The translations under genes and the position numbers were made by a program. The notes beneath the pieces were generated by a model, which was given only the letters and a program-made list of their open reading frames with translations, had not been told where the DNA came from and searched no databases. A DNA stretch of 64,000 bases, taken from positions 1 through 64,000 of the forward strand of contig JAFWGN010000008.1 in the NCBI GenBank assembly GCA_017515285.1. Direction: 5' to 3'. Source of the stretch: Candidatus Saccharimonadota bacterium. Lineage in GTDB: Bacteria; Patescibacteriota; Saccharimonadia; Saccharimonadales; Saccharimonadaceae. Position 1 is the first letter of the stretch. The number at the start of each line of letters is the position of its first letter. Below, piece by piece: positions 7,320 through 15,727 of this stretch.

Positions 7320-7890
7320 CTTCATCACCCCAGAGGGATTGGTTGTTTTTGATTTCTTTTTCGTAATCGACCGGGTCGAGGTCGCCTTTTTCGTTCATAC
7401 GGAAGAAGGCGTCTTTTTGGTCCTTGATGTGGTCAATGAAGAGAATCCCGTTTAGGTGGTCGATTTCGTGAAGAATGGTGCGGGCGAGGGAACCTTCGGC
7501 TTTAACGCGGACTGGAGTCCCGTCTTCTAAAAGGGCCTTTATTTTAACCTTTTTCGGGCGGGGGACTTTGCCGTAGATTGAGGGGACGGAAAGGCAGCCC
7601 TCGAAGTCTTCTTCGAGTTCGCCATCGGTTTTTATTACTTCGGGGTCGATGAATGCGGTGAAACTCGCGTTTTTCTTGTCATCTAAATCGTCGCGAACGA
7701 TAATGATTCGGCGATCGAAGCCGAGTTGAGGGGCGGCCATGGCGGCGGAGAGCTCGAAAGGGTGGTCTTTTTCCCATTTGAGGGAGGCTTCGCGCATTTT
7801 TGCAATCATGTCGGTTATTTCCGGTGTGATTTTGTTGACTTTCCGGCATTTTTGGCGGAGACGTGGATCGGGAGTTGTGACGATGTTCAT
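7312..7890 (-). CDS. def: Peptide deformylase
   Basis: A 192-aa metalloenzyme that removes the N-formyl group from nascent proteins. All three motifs are present: the motif-1 equivalent AAMAAPQLG (near 50), EGCLS (near 97, cysteine metal ligand) and HEIDHLNG (near 140, two His and the catalytic Glu). Motif 1 is usually GxGLAAxQ, so the leading Gly are changed. TATAAT (7898-7903, minus strand) ends 7 nt before the ATG, so a leaderless def-fmt mRNA is likely. A family A palindromic element fills the gap up to the priA stop. Confidence 0.95.
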   Translation of the reverse strand: MNIVTTPDPRLRQKCRKVNKITPEITDMIAKMREASLKWEKDHPFELSAAMAAPQLGFDRRIIIVRDDLDDKKNASFTAFIDPEVIKTDGELEEDFEGCLSVPSIYGKVPRPKKVKIKALLEDGTPVRVKAEGSLARTILHEIDHLNGILFIDHIKDQKDAFFRMNEKGDLDPVDYEKEIKNNQSLWGDEDA

Positions 7891-7912
7891 AATATCAATT
7901 ATACCATATTAT

Positions 7913-8040
7913 TGCTCGCTTGCGGTCGATAGCTCGTTCGCCGACACGGGTCGCGCCCGCCCGCCGTTGCGGGGGTCGCGCCCTAATACTCGGCCGTAGC
8001 CTCCGTGTTGTCGGCGAGACGAGGCTATCTCCCCGCTCGC
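7913..8040 (-). repeat. Palindromic element family A, copy A1 (intergenic)
   Basis: A 128-bp G+C-rich element between the priA stop and the def promoter. Read on the minus strand it starts GAGCGGGGAGATAGCCTCG, has the core CAACACGGAGGCTACGGCCG and ends CGACCGCAAGCGAGCA. The ends are imperfect inverted repeats that meet at CGCCG/CGGCG, so the whole can fold as a long hairpin. It aligns along its length with copy A2 inside priA, and its core with A3 inside leuS. The minus-strand frame that reads GGYGRVLG is still open through the core. Confidence 0.85.
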
Positions 8041-8046
8041 TCCGTA

Positions 8047-10083
8047 CTAGAGTAGGCTTAAAGGGTCTAAGGAGATTTTGCAATCGTCTTGGAAGTTTTT
8101 GAGGAGGGTGGTGAGGTCTTTGCGGTTTTTGCTTTTTAGGATGAGTTGCCAGGAGTAGCCGGAGGAGGTGCGTTCGTGGAAGCAGGGGGTGGGAGAGGAG
8201 ATTTTAATAGAGGTGAAACCAAGTTGAACAAGTTTTTTGTTCAGGTTTTTTGAAAGGGTGCGAACCTTTTTTAATGTTGTTTGTTCAGTTTTGTAGGTGA
8301 CGGTGAGTTTGGCAAGGTAGGAGAAGGGAGGGAAAGCGGTTTTCTTGCGCTCCTTGACCTCGAAGTTGTAGAACCCGAGATAGTCGGCGTTTTTCGCGAA
8401 GTTGATGACGGGGGAAGAGGGTTTGTAGGTTTGGATGATAACGGAGGCGGTATTGAGGTGGCCGCGACCAACGCGGCCGATGACTTGGGTCAGGAGTTCG
8501 AAAGTCTTTTCTTCGGAGGAAAAATCGGGGAGAGAAAGACCAGAGTCGGCTTGGACGATGCCGATAGAGGCGAGGTGGGGGAGATCGAGACCGCGAGAGA
8601 CGGTTTGGGTACCGATGATGATTTTGATTTCGCCGGATTTAACTTCGTCGTAGAGTGCGTCGAGAGATTCGCCTTTCTTGTTGTCGGCGTCGAAACGAGC
8701 GATTCGGACTTCGGGGAAGAGTTTTTTTAGTTCGGATTCGAGGAGTTTGGTACCGAAGCCTTTATGAAGGATTGAGGGGTGATGGCAATCTGGGCAGGAG
8801 GGGGGGATTTTCTCTTCGTGTCCGCAAGTGTGACAGAGGAGAGAGAAAGAGTCAGAGTGGAGGGTTAGGGGGAGAAGGCAATTCGGACAGAGGGCTTGCC
8901 AGCCACAGTTTTCGCAGAGGGTGACAGGGGCGGAGCCACGACGGTTGTGGTAAATTAGGGTTTGGTGGCCGTTTTTGAGGTTGGCTTTGATGGTTTCGAG
9001 GAGTGCGTCGGAGAAATAGCGGTTTTTAGAGAAAGAGTCGCGAGAGGTGGAGTCAATGACCTTGATTTCGGGTTTGATGGCGGTTTCTTTGGCTTTTTCG
9101 GTTAGGGAGACGACGGCGTTTTTGGATTTTGCGAGGTAAAAATCCGAGACGAGAGGGGTCGCCGAGCCGAGAATACAAGGGATTTTTAGGGTTGTTGCGA
9201 GGAAGGAAGCGAGGCGAAGGGCGGAGTATTTTGGAGTGTTTTCTTGGTAATAGGTTGATTCGTGCGCCTCGTCGATTAGAATGAGGCCGAGGTTTTTTAG
9301 GGGAGCAAAGAGGGCCGAGCGGGGGCCGATGACGATTTGAGGGGTTTTTGAGAGGAGAAGGTCCTCCCAGATTAAGTGGCGTTCGGATTCGGTTTGTTTT
9401 GAGTGGATTAAGGTGACTTGGCGAGAGAAGGTTGATTCGAAGATTTGGACGAGTTGGGAGGTGAGGGCGATTTCGGGGACGAGGAGGATTACGGACTGGT
9501 CGTTTTCGAGGGCTTCGGAGGCGAGCTTTAGGTAGATGTTTGTTTTGCCGGAGCCGGTGACGCCGAAGAGAAGGCGGGTCGAGCTTTTGATGGATTTTAG
9601 GTCTTTTAAGGCTTGGTATTGGTAAGAGTTTAGTTGAATGGTGCTCGCTTGCGGTCGACAGCTCGTTCGCCGGCCGCCGTCCTCGCTCCCGTCGTTACGG
9701 GGCTCGGCGGCTAATGCTCGGCCGTAGCCTCCTCGTTGCCGGCGAGACGAGACTGTCTCCCCGCTCGCAAATCGACGATGCTTCTCAACTCCGACAGGGA
9801 GGAGGAGGGAGGCGGTGGAGGGGAGGGGGGAGAGGTAGTAGGCGGAGAGCCAGAGGGCGGCTTTTAAGAGGTGGTTGGGGAGAGGGGTTTTATAGAGGAG
9901 TTTTTCGATGTTTTTGCATTTGAACGGGGGTTGTTTGACTTTTTTTAGGACAATTCCGTTGCTAAAGGAGTGGCCGAGGGGGATTTTGACGATATTGCCA
10001 GGGGTGAGGGAGAGGTCGGAGGTGTAGGTTAGGGTCGTGGCGCCGGAGCGGAAGATTTTGGTTGGGATTACCTCGTAAAACAT
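8047..10083 (-). CDS. priA: Primosomal replication restart helicase PriA with an in-frame repeat insertion
   Basis: A 678-aa superfamily-2 helicase that reloads replication forks. It shows the N-terminal 3'-end binding domain, Walker A GVTGSGKT, DEAH box IDEAHEST, and the zinc-binding region CENCGWQ...CPNC...CHTCG...CPDC. The start at 10083 (MFYEVIP) is chosen over an upstream ATG at 10200 because TATACT ends 6 nt before it and the upstream residues are not family-like. Residues about 106-147, between the N-terminal domain and the helicase core, are encoded by palindromic element A2 (peptide GGYGRALAAEPRNDG). The element does not break the frame. Confidence 0.93.
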   Translation of the reverse strand: MFYEVIPTKIFRSGATTLTYTSDLSLTPGNIVKIPLGHSFSNGIVLKKVKQPPFKCKNIEKLLYKTPLPNHLLKAALWLSAYYLSPLPSTASLLLPVGVEKHRRFASGETVSSRRQRGGYGRALAAEPRNDGSEDGGRRTSCRPQASTIQLNSYQYQALKDLKSIKSSTRLLFGVTGSGKTNIYLKLASEALENDQSVILLVPEIALTSQLVQIFESTFSRQVTLIHSKQTESERHLIWEDLLLSKTPQIVIGPRSALFAPLKNLGLILIDEAHESTYYQENTPKYSALRLASFLATTLKIPCILGSATPLVSDFYLAKSKNAVVSLTEKAKETAIKPEIKVIDSTSRDSFSKNRYFSDALLETIKANLKNGHQTLIYHNRRGSAPVTLCENCGWQALCPNCLLPLTLHSDSFSLLCHTCGHEEKIPPSCPDCHHPSILHKGFGTKLLESELKKLFPEVRIARFDADNKKGESLDALYDEVKSGEIKIIIGTQTVSRGLDLPHLASIGIVQADSGLSLPDFSSEEKTFELLTQVIGRVGRGHLNTASVIIQTYKPSSPVINFAKNADYLGFYNFEVKERKKTAFPPFSYLAKLTVTYKTEQTTLKKVRTLSKNLNKKLVQLGFTSIKISSPTPCFHERTSSGYSWQLILKSKNRKDLTTLLKNFQDDCKISLDPLSLL
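9642..9768 (-). repeat. Palindromic element family A, copy A2, in frame inside priA
   Basis: A 127-bp element embedded in priA. On the minus strand it begins TGCGAGCGGGGAGACAG and ends CGACCGCAAGCGAGCA, with inner arms CGCCGGC/GCCGGCG. It is the same length as A1 within 1 bp, shares both ends and the core GGAGGCTACGGCCGAG, and contains no stop codon in the priA frame. Base composition is richer in C and G than the surrounding gene, which marks it as an insertion. Confidence 0.9.
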
Positions 10084-10180
10084 AGTATAAGTATAGCAAT
10101 AAAAAACCAAAAAGTCTGTTGTTAAAAATACATTTTTGATATATAATCTCTTGTAGAAGTAAAGAGAGGTAAAAAAATAG

Positions 10181-10480
10181 ATGCTAGACGTTTTCATCAC
10201 ATCGAGAGTGCGGCGAAAAATCTTGGTTGTGTTCGCGAAGTATCCGGATTTTAAGACGCACGTGAGGGGGCTTTCGAAACTGATTAAGGAAGACCCGGGG
10301 AATATTCAGCGGGAATTGAACCGGCTAGAGAAGGGGAAGTTTTTGATAATGACGAAAAAGGGGAACACGAAAATCTATCAGACGAATAAACAGTTTCCGA
10401 TTCTCAAAGAGCTTCAGAGTATGGTGATTAAGAGCCAACAACTTTCTGCTAATAATAAACCTAATAAAACTATTGGTTGA
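10181..10480 (+). CDS. Winged-helix DNA-binding protein (ArsR/MarR-like), unknown target
   Basis: A 99-aa basic protein. Residues about 5-70 read as a winged helix: SRVRRKILVVFAKYP (helix 1), HVRGLSKLIKEDPGNIQRELNRLEKGKF (helix-turn-helix) and LIMTKKGNTKIYQTN (wing). This is the pattern of small transcription regulators that sense or select promoters. No ligand-binding domain is visible. Its stop overlaps the recJ ATG (TGATG), so the two are translationally coupled; a role in regulating recJ is only a guess. Confidence 0.65.
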   Translation: MLDVFITSRVRRKILVVFAKYPDFKTHVRGLSKLIKEDPGNIQRELNRLEKGKFLIMTKKGNTKIYQTNKQFPILKELQSMVIKSQQLSANNKPNKTIG

Positions 10481-12126
10481 TGAGCAGATTATTTGAGGAG
10501 CTCGTTTTGAAACGGGGATTTTCGCCAAGTTTTTTGAACCCGAAATACGAGGATTTGCCGAGTCCGAAGTTGCTCCCGGACATGGAGAAAGCGGTCTCGA
10601 GGATTAAAAAGGCGGTTTCGAGTAAGGAAAAGGTGATTATTTATGGGGATTATGATGCGGATGGAGTGACGGCGAGTACGGTGATGCTCGATGCGCTTAA
10701 ACTCGCGGGGGCGACGGAAGTCCAGACGATGCTTCCGGACCGATTTTTGGACGGGTATGGGATGAGCCGGAGAGTGGTTGAATCCGCTAAAAAGACTGGG
10801 GCGACGCTCGTGATTACGGTTGATTGCGGGAGTGCGAACGGGGAAATTATCAAAGAACTCAAAGAGGCGGGGGTGGAGACGATTGTAACGGACCACCATG
10901 AGTGTCCAGAGATAATGCCGGAAGCGGTTGCGATTGTAAATCCGAAGCGGAAGGACGTTGCGAAGGTGGTCCCGGAATTCGAGAGTCATATTGAGGAACT
11001 GATGGGACTTCGAGAGCTCGCGGGGGTTGGGGTGGCGTTTATGGTGGCAAGAGGAATGATGGAGGAGGGGATGATTCCGGAGGGACAAGAGAAGTGGATG
11101 CTTGATTTGGTATTAATTGGGACGATTTGCGACTCGATGAAGATGAGCGAGATAAATCGAATCTTATGTTTTTACGGAGTAAAAGTGTTGAAAAAGACGC
11201 GGAGAGTGGGACTTTTGGAGTTGATGCGGACGGCGGGAGTGAAGGAGATTACGGCCGACGCGATTGGATTTCAGATTGGGCCGAGGCTTAATGCGGCGGG
11301 GAGGATGACGAATGCAGAGGTGGCGCTCAGGCTACTCCAGGAAAAGTCGAAAGTTGAGGCGGCGAAACTGGCGGAGGAAATTGAGAGGCTTAATGCGGAG
11401 AGGAAACGACAGCAAGCACTTGCGGTTGATGAGGTGCATGAGAGAGGGGTGTCGGAAGAGCCGGTGCTGGTCACGACGGGGGAATGGCACGAGGGGGTGC
11501 TTGGGATTATTGCGGGGAGATTGGTTGAGGAGTATTTTCGGCCGACGTTCGTGCTTTCCGAAGTCGAAAAGGGAATTTTGAAGGGGTCCGGGAGGAGTTT
11601 TGGAGATTTTAACCTTGCGGAGGCGCTGAAAGCCGTCTCTTCGACGATTATTGGCGGAGGTGGACACGCCGGCGCGGCGGGGGTAAAACTCAAGAGAGAG
11701 GCCTTAGAGACGTTCAAAGCGCAAATTAATGATTATTATCGGTCGCTTGGGCTTTCCAACCAGGAGAGATTTCTTGAGAAGAGGCCGGACCTTGAGGTGC
11801 GGGACGTGGGGGAGTTTACGTTTGAGTTTCTTGAGGAACTTAAAATGCTCGAGCCGTTTGGGGTGGGGAATGAAGTGCCGATTTTTGAGATTCCGGATGC
11901 GTTGATTGTCGATACGCTTACGATGGGGCCGGAAGGGAAACATTTGAAGTTGATGATTCGGGGGGAAGACGGGAAAATCCTTAAACTGATTGCGTTTAAC
12001 GTGCCGAAAGAATGGCTCGAGTTTAGGAGCGGGGAAAAAGTAGATATTCTTGTTAATATTGAGGAAAATGAGTGGGATGGGTTCAAAAATATAGAGGGGA
12101 GGATTCTTGATTTAAGGGGTTGTTAA
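10480..12126 (+). CDS. recJ: Single-stranded-DNA-specific exonuclease RecJ
   Basis: A 548-aa DHH/DHHA1-family 5'-3' exonuclease acting in recombination and mismatch repair. Visible motifs are GDYDADGVTAS (motif I), VDCGS (motif II), DHHECPE (motif III, the DHH), the DHHA1 segment ending GGGGHAGAAG, and a C-terminal OB-fold. Length is close to the 550-580 aa of typical RecJ. The ATG at 10480 overlaps the previous stop by 1 nt; an in-frame TTG at 10477 is less likely. Confidence 0.93.
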   Translation: MSRLFEELVLKRGFSPSFLNPKYEDLPSPKLLPDMEKAVSRIKKAVSSKEKVIIYGDYDADGVTASTVMLDALKLAGATEVQTMLPDRFLDGYGMSRRVVESAKKTGATLVITVDCGSANGEIIKELKEAGVETIVTDHHECPEIMPEAVAIVNPKRKDVAKVVPEFESHIEELMGLRELAGVGVAFMVARGMMEEGMIPEGQEKWMLDLVLIGTICDSMKMSEINRILCFYGVKVLKKTRRVGLLELMRTAGVKEITADAIGFQIGPRLNAAGRMTNAEVALRLLQEKSKVEAAKLAEEIERLNAERKRQQALAVDEVHERGVSEEPVLVTTGEWHEGVLGIIAGRLVEEYFRPTFVLSEVEKGILKGSGRSFGDFNLAEALKAVSSTIIGGGGHAGAAGVKLKREALETFKAQINDYYRSLGLSNQERFLEKRPDLEVRDVGEFTFEFLEELKMLEPFGVGNEVPIFEIPDALIVDTLTMGPEGKHLKLMIRGEDGKILKLIAFNVPKEWLEFRSGEKVDILVNIEENEWDGFKNIEGRILDLRGC

Positions 12127-12158
12127 AGTCGGGGAAATTTGGTATAATAATGAGTAAT

Positions 12159-12377
12159 ATGGCAATTAAAGTTACTAGAAAAGATCAGTCCGAGGCGAAT
12201 GAGAACATTATCCGCCGTTTTAACCGCAAGGTTCTTCAGAGCGGGGTGATGCCGCTTGCGAAGTCGCAACTTCGCTTTACTAAACCGATTTCGAAGCGAG
12301 AGCGTAGAGTGAAGGCGATTCTCCGCGAACAGCGCAAGGCAGAAAAGACCGAAAAGATTAAATTAGGTTTAAGATAA
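12159..12377 (+). CDS. rpsU: 30S ribosomal protein S21
   Basis: A 72-aa basic protein starting MAIKVTRKDQSEANENI, with the S21 pattern LRRFNRKVLQSG...R.F.KPS.KR. TATAAT (12143-12148) lies 10 nt before this ATG; a second in-frame ATG at 12150 is too close to the -10 box to be used. The product binds the 30S platform near the anti-SD helix. The gene's last codons form the left arm of an 18-bp terminator hairpin. Confidence 0.9.
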   Translation: MAIKVTRKDQSEANENIIRRFNRKVLQSGVMPLAKSQLRFTKPISKRERRVKAILREQRKAEKTEKIKLGLR

Positions 12378-12410
12378 TAAAATAGAGCCTATGGCTCTAT
12401 TTTATTATCT
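12372..12410. terminator. Bidirectional terminator overlapping the rpsU stop
   Basis: A perfect 18-bp stem, AGATAATAAAATAGAGCC with GGCTCTATTTTATTATCT, and a 3-nt loop. The A/T-rich outer half gives a U-tract on either strand. It ends rpsU and probably also the convergent adk transcript. Confidence 0.85.
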
Positions 12411-12431
12411 TGAGTTGCTGCTCTAGAATAG

Positions 12432-12548
12432 GAAATTCCAGATTTAGCGAATTTCTGCGTCAGCAGGTGCGTTACTCATTCGCCGTACTGTTAGTACGGC
12501 TCATTCCGTTACTCCTGCTTCCTTGAACTTCATCTAAATCTGAAATTT
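12432..12548. repeat. Palindromic element family B, copy B1
   Basis: A 117-bp element between convergent rpsU and adk. Outer arms AAATTCCAGATTTAG/CTAAATCTGAAATTT differ at one base. Inside is a conserved order: GCGAATTTCT, CGTCAGCAGGTGCGTTACTC, a CCGTACT...AGTACGG hairpin, TCCGTTACTC and GAACTTCAT. It matches B2 (51349-51469) inside while the outer arms differ in sequence but still pair. It supplies the last codons and stop of adk. Confidence 0.85.
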
Positions 12549-13105
12549 GTACCGGCAGAAGGTCTCCGGATTTTTTGGCGATTCTTTTTGAATAGGCTTC
12601 GCTCTAATCTTTTTGTGACGGTTTCGACGGGGCCGAGGCCGGAGACGTGGATGACGTTGACGCCTTTTTTCTCGAGTTCGCGGACGATTTTTTTGAGGTT
12701 TGTTTCGACGATTTCGAAGCGTTTTTCGACGGCTTCACGAGTGTCATCTTCGCGGCCGCGGGATATGATGCGGACGAGGAGTTCGTCCTTCGGGACTTCG
12801 AGGATGACGGCGCTAGAGACGTCCGCAGCGAGGTGTTTTGCGGCCCACTTAGCTTGGTAGGCGTCGCGGGGAAAGCCGTCTAAAATGATGTCTTTGCCGG
12901 AGTTTTTAACGGCGGAGATTTTTTCGGACATGATTTTTATAACCTCGTTGTCATTGACGAGTTCGCCTTTTTCGAGGGTTTTGTTGAATTTTCCGGTGTC
13001 GCGGAGGACTTGTCCGACGGAAAGCCAAGCGAAGCCGTGTTTTTGGGCGAGGATTTGGCCTTGAGTTGATTTTCCGCTACCGGCGAGTCCAAAAAGCATA
13101 ATCAT
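12530..13105 (-). CDS. adk: Adenylate kinase
   Basis: A 191-aa P-loop kinase (ATP + AMP to 2 ADP). It has Walker A GLAGSGKS, the NMP-binding region with LSVGQVLRD, and DGFPRDAYQA. It is a short-LID type: after SRGREDD there is no zinc or beta-hairpin LID insertion. The last residues (TNFRFR) and TGA stop lie inside palindromic element B1, so the C-terminus was probably altered when the element arrived. A minus-strand TATAAT lies 9 nt upstream of the ATG at 13105. An in-frame ATG at 13099 is also possible. Confidence 0.9.
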   Translation of the reverse strand: MIMLFGLAGSGKSTQGQILAQKHGFAWLSVGQVLRDTGKFNKTLEKGELVNDNEVIKIMSEKISAVKNSGKDIILDGFPRDAYQAKWAAKHLAADVSSAVILEVPKDELLVRIISRGREDDTREAVEKRFEIVETNLKKIVRELEKKGVNVIHVSGLGPVETVTKRLERSLFKKNRQKIRRPSAGTNFRFR

Positions 13106-13190
13106 AATGCAGCTATTATAACACGAAAAATGTATAAATAAATGGTTTTGGTTGAATAAAATAGTGGAAGAGTATATAATATATGTTTAT

Positions 13191-13949
13191 ATGAATGAAC
13201 AAAAAAATAGTGCGATGAGAGAGGGGGGAAAGATTCTTGGGGGTGTTCTTCGGGATGTGCAAGAATATGTCAAACCGGGAATGACGGGGAAAGAGATTGA
13301 CGCTTGGGTGAGGGCGGAAATCGTCCGGAGAGGGGCGGGGGTGGCTTATGATATGCTACCTAAAAATGAGAGTTTTCCGGGAGCGATTTGTATCTCGGTG
13401 AACGACGCTGTGATTCATGGGACGCCGAATGATGAGGAACTTTCGGAGGGGGATAAGGTTTCGTTTGATCTTGATGTTTATTATAAGGGGTATTTTACGG
13501 ATTCGGCGGTAACGATGATTGTCGGGGGAAAGGAAAAGGGGGCACCGGCGGTTCGGAAGATGCTTTCCGTGACAGAGGCGGCAATGTGGGAGGGGATTGA
13601 ACAAGTCAAGCCCGGGGCAAGGATTGGCGACATTTCGGCGGCGGTTGAGAAAGTGCTTCGCAAGGGTAAACTCGGGGTTATCGAGAATTATGTTGGGCAC
13701 GGAATCGGTAAGTCGATGCACGAAGACCCGGAGGTACCAAATTATGGAAAAAAGGGGCACGGGTATAAACTTAAAGTGGGGGACGTTATCTGTATTGAGC
13801 CGATGAGTTGCCTCGGGAAGCCGAAGAATTATGTTGATGAGTCGGACGATTGGACCGTGCGGCTCAAAGACGGGTCAATTGGGTGCCACTTTGAACATAG
13901 TATCCTAGTTACGGAGACCGGATATGAGGTTTTGACGCTTCCAGAGTAG
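13191..13949 (+). CDS. map: Methionine aminopeptidase, type I
   Basis: A 252-aa pita-bread metallopeptidase that removes the initiator Met. Metal and active-site residues are in their expected contexts: VIHGTP (His), DLDVYYKGYFTDSA (two Asp), GHGIGKSMHEDP (His), and CIEPM and EHSILVTE (Glu). The start at 13191 (MNEQKN) is preferred because TATAAT at 13175-13180 lies just upstream and the extra upstream residues are not conserved. It diverges from adk and converges with ftsA (4-bp gap). Together with def and fmt it completes N-terminal processing in this window. Confidence 0.94.
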   Translation: MNEQKNSAMREGGKILGGVLRDVQEYVKPGMTGKEIDAWVRAEIVRRGAGVAYDMLPKNESFPGAICISVNDAVIHGTPNDEELSEGDKVSFDLDVYYKGYFTDSAVTMIVGGKEKGAPAVRKMLSVTEAAMWEGIEQVKPGARIGDISAAVEKVLRKGKLGVIENYVGHGIGKSMHEDPEVPNYGKKGHGYKLKVGDVICIEPMSCLGKPKNYVDESDDWTVRLKDGSIGCHFEHSILVTETGYEVLTLPE

Positions 13950-13953
13950 GGGA

Positions 13954-15162
13954 TTAGAACTTGAATTTCTTGAGAAGAGAGCCGAAAAAGCTCTTCTTTT
14001 CTTTTTTGGACTTTTGGGCCGGGCGAGAGTCAGATTCGGAGGCGAGGAGCATGAGGCCGACGGCGGCGGAGTATTCGGTTTTTTCGACGGAGGAGCTGAC
14101 ACCGCCGAGGGATTTCGGGACGCCGATTTTGACGCTCATTTCGAGGACTTCCTTTGCGAAGACTTCGAGGTCGCGCATCTTGGCGCCACCGCCAACGAGG
14201 ACGGCGCCTTCGGGGAGACGCTTTTCGTAGCCGGCTTTTTTGAGTTCTTTTTTAACGTGTCCAAAAATCTCTTCGAGGCGGGCTTTGACGACCTCGTTGA
14301 CGCGGTCGCGTTCGAAGGTTAGCTCTTCGCGGTTAACCTTTAAGGTAATTGCTTTGTCGGACGAGAAGGAACCAGTAACGTAGCGTTTTTTGATTTCTTC
14401 GGCGATTTCGGTGTTGATTTCGAGGCAGATGGCGAGGTCGTTGGTTACGTTGTTCGAGCCGGCGGGAATGACGCCGACGTATTGAAGGTCGCCTTCCTCG
14501 AAGATGGCGACGCTGGTCGTGGCGGCGCCGAAGTCGATTACGGCGACACCGTTTTCGCGTTGGCGATCGTCCAGGACGGCTCTGGCAGCGGCGACGACGG
14601 ACGGAACGAAGCGTTCGACGCCGACCTTGGCACCTTCTAAAGATTTTCTCAAGTTGTCACAGTTAGGTTGGAGGGCGGAGACGACGTTGGCGCGCATTTC
14701 AAGACGAGCGCCGGTCATTCCGACGGGGTCGCGGACGGCTTCGCCACCGTCAATAGAGTAGCCGAAGGGAATTACGTCGAGAATTTCGCGATTGGCGGGG
14801 ACACGACCGGTAACGGCGACGTCCTCGACGCGCATTAAATCTTCTTCGTTGATTTCGTGTTCGACGGTGCCGACAGCGATCATTCCTTCGGTTTTGGTGG
14901 TTAAGAGGCCGGAACCGTTGACACTGACGAAGGCGGAGCGGATTTCGAAGCCGGACATTCGCTCGACTTCGCCGAGTAAGCGATCGACGGCGTCGGCGGG
15001 GCCGGCGAGATTGGCGGGAATCCCCTTTCTCATCCCGAGGCTGCGCGATTCGTTATAGCCCACGACGGAGATTTTTCCGTCTTTACCGAGACTTGCGACG
15101 ACAGCCCTTACGTTTTCTGTTCCTACATCGAGCCCTACGGCGTATCTAACAGTTTCATCCAT
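13954..15162 (-). CDS. ftsA: Cell division protein FtsA
   Basis: A 402-aa actin-fold protein that tethers FtsZ to the membrane. It shows the phosphate-1 segment GLDVGTENVRAVV, the SHS2/1C domain with VSVNGSG, phosphate-2 VIDFGAATTSVAIF, and the adenosine motif LVGGGAK. The C-terminus ends in a basic amphipathic helix (SFFGSLLKKFKF) for membrane binding. The -10 box TAATAT ends exactly 6 nt before the ATG. ftsZ is not next to it: the downstream gene is map on the other strand. Confidence 0.93.
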   Translation of the reverse strand: MDETVRYAVGLDVGTENVRAVVASLGKDGKISVVGYNESRSLGMRKGIPANLAGPADAVDRLLGEVERMSGFEIRSAFVSVNGSGLLTTKTEGMIAVGTVEHEINEEDLMRVEDVAVTGRVPANREILDVIPFGYSIDGGEAVRDPVGMTGARLEMRANVVSALQPNCDNLRKSLEGAKVGVERFVPSVVAAARAVLDDRQRENGVAVIDFGAATTSVAIFEEGDLQYVGVIPAGSNNVTNDLAICLEINTEIAEEIKKRYVTGSFSSDKAITLKVNREELTFERDRVNEVVKARLEEIFGHVKKELKKAGYEKRLPEGAVLVGGGAKMRDLEVFAKEVLEMSVKIGVPKSLGGVSSSVEKTEYSAAVGLMLLASESDSRPAQKSKKEKKSFFGSLLKKFKF

Positions 15163-15233
15163 AGGTTTATATTAGCATTAAGGTAATAAAAAGTAAATAT
15201 TTGACATTTTTTGAAAATAAAGCATAAACATTA

Positions 15234-15262
15234 TTGACAAAAATGAAAAAGTATGCTAGAAT
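15234..15262 (+). promoter_or_regulatory. Promoter for the small-protein gene at 15338
   Basis: TTGACA (15234-15239), a 17-nt spacer and TAGAAT (15257-15262). A roughly 70-nt A-rich leader with AACAAAAAT-type repeats follows. Confidence 0.75.
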
Positions 15263-15337
15263 GAAAATAAGTTAGGAAACAAAATAAAAAACCTAGCAAA
15301 CAAAAATAAAAAATATAATAAACAAAAAGGCAAATCA

Positions 15338-15571
15338 ATGAGCGAGCAAACACAAAAATTAACGGAAGGAGGCGGGGAAGAGGAATTTATTATCCCCAAC
15401 CAAAAAAATAATTCCGCTCTTGATAGTGTCAAGGTCGAATTCGAAGATTTTGAGCCAAAGCCTATAAACGAAGAAGCTGATCCAGCGACAATGGATAAAA
15501 TTAGATTATTTCGGTTGAGGATGGCGGGAATCGGCGGAAAGACCTTAAATGTTTATAGAAAGGTAGCTTAA
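15338..15571 (+). CDS. Small hypothetical protein, unknown function
   Basis: A 77-aa acidic protein starting MSEQTQKL. The N-terminal half is disordered-looking and acidic (GGGEEEF, FEDFEPKPINEEAD); the C-terminal half is a basic helix (DKIRLFRLRMAGIGGKTLNVYRK). I recognise no domain. Support comes from the strong promoter upstream and a terminator at 15643, which make it a separate short transcript. The ribosome-binding site is weak (AAAAAGGCAAATCAATG). It stands at the head of the envelope locus, but whether it is functionally linked is unknown. Confidence 0.5.
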   Translation: MSEQTQKLTEGGGEEEFIIPNQKNNSALDSVKVEFEDFEPKPINEEADPATMDKIRLFRLRMAGIGGKTLNVYRKVA

Positions 15572-15642
15572 TCCAATGTAAAAAACAAAAAGTATCTTCA
15601 AATGCAATAGACTAGGAAAGTGAGGTAGATTATAAGATGATG

Positions 15643-15673
15643 AGAGTCGGGTGAAAAAACCCGGCTCTTTTTT
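15643..15673 (+). terminator. Terminator after the 77-aa ORF
   Basis: Stem AGAGTCGGGT/ACCCGGCTCT (one G-U pair) with an A-rich loop, followed by TTTTTTT. Confidence 0.8.
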
Positions 15674-15727
15674 GTTGAAAAAATATTACAGTTATGGTAA
15701 GATTAGATAAAATAGGGAGATAATACG

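Noticed and set aside
7895-8083. A 62-codon ORF in the gap between priA and def
   Set aside because: It is made almost entirely of palindromic element A1 and runs in a different frame from the peptide shared by priA and leuS.
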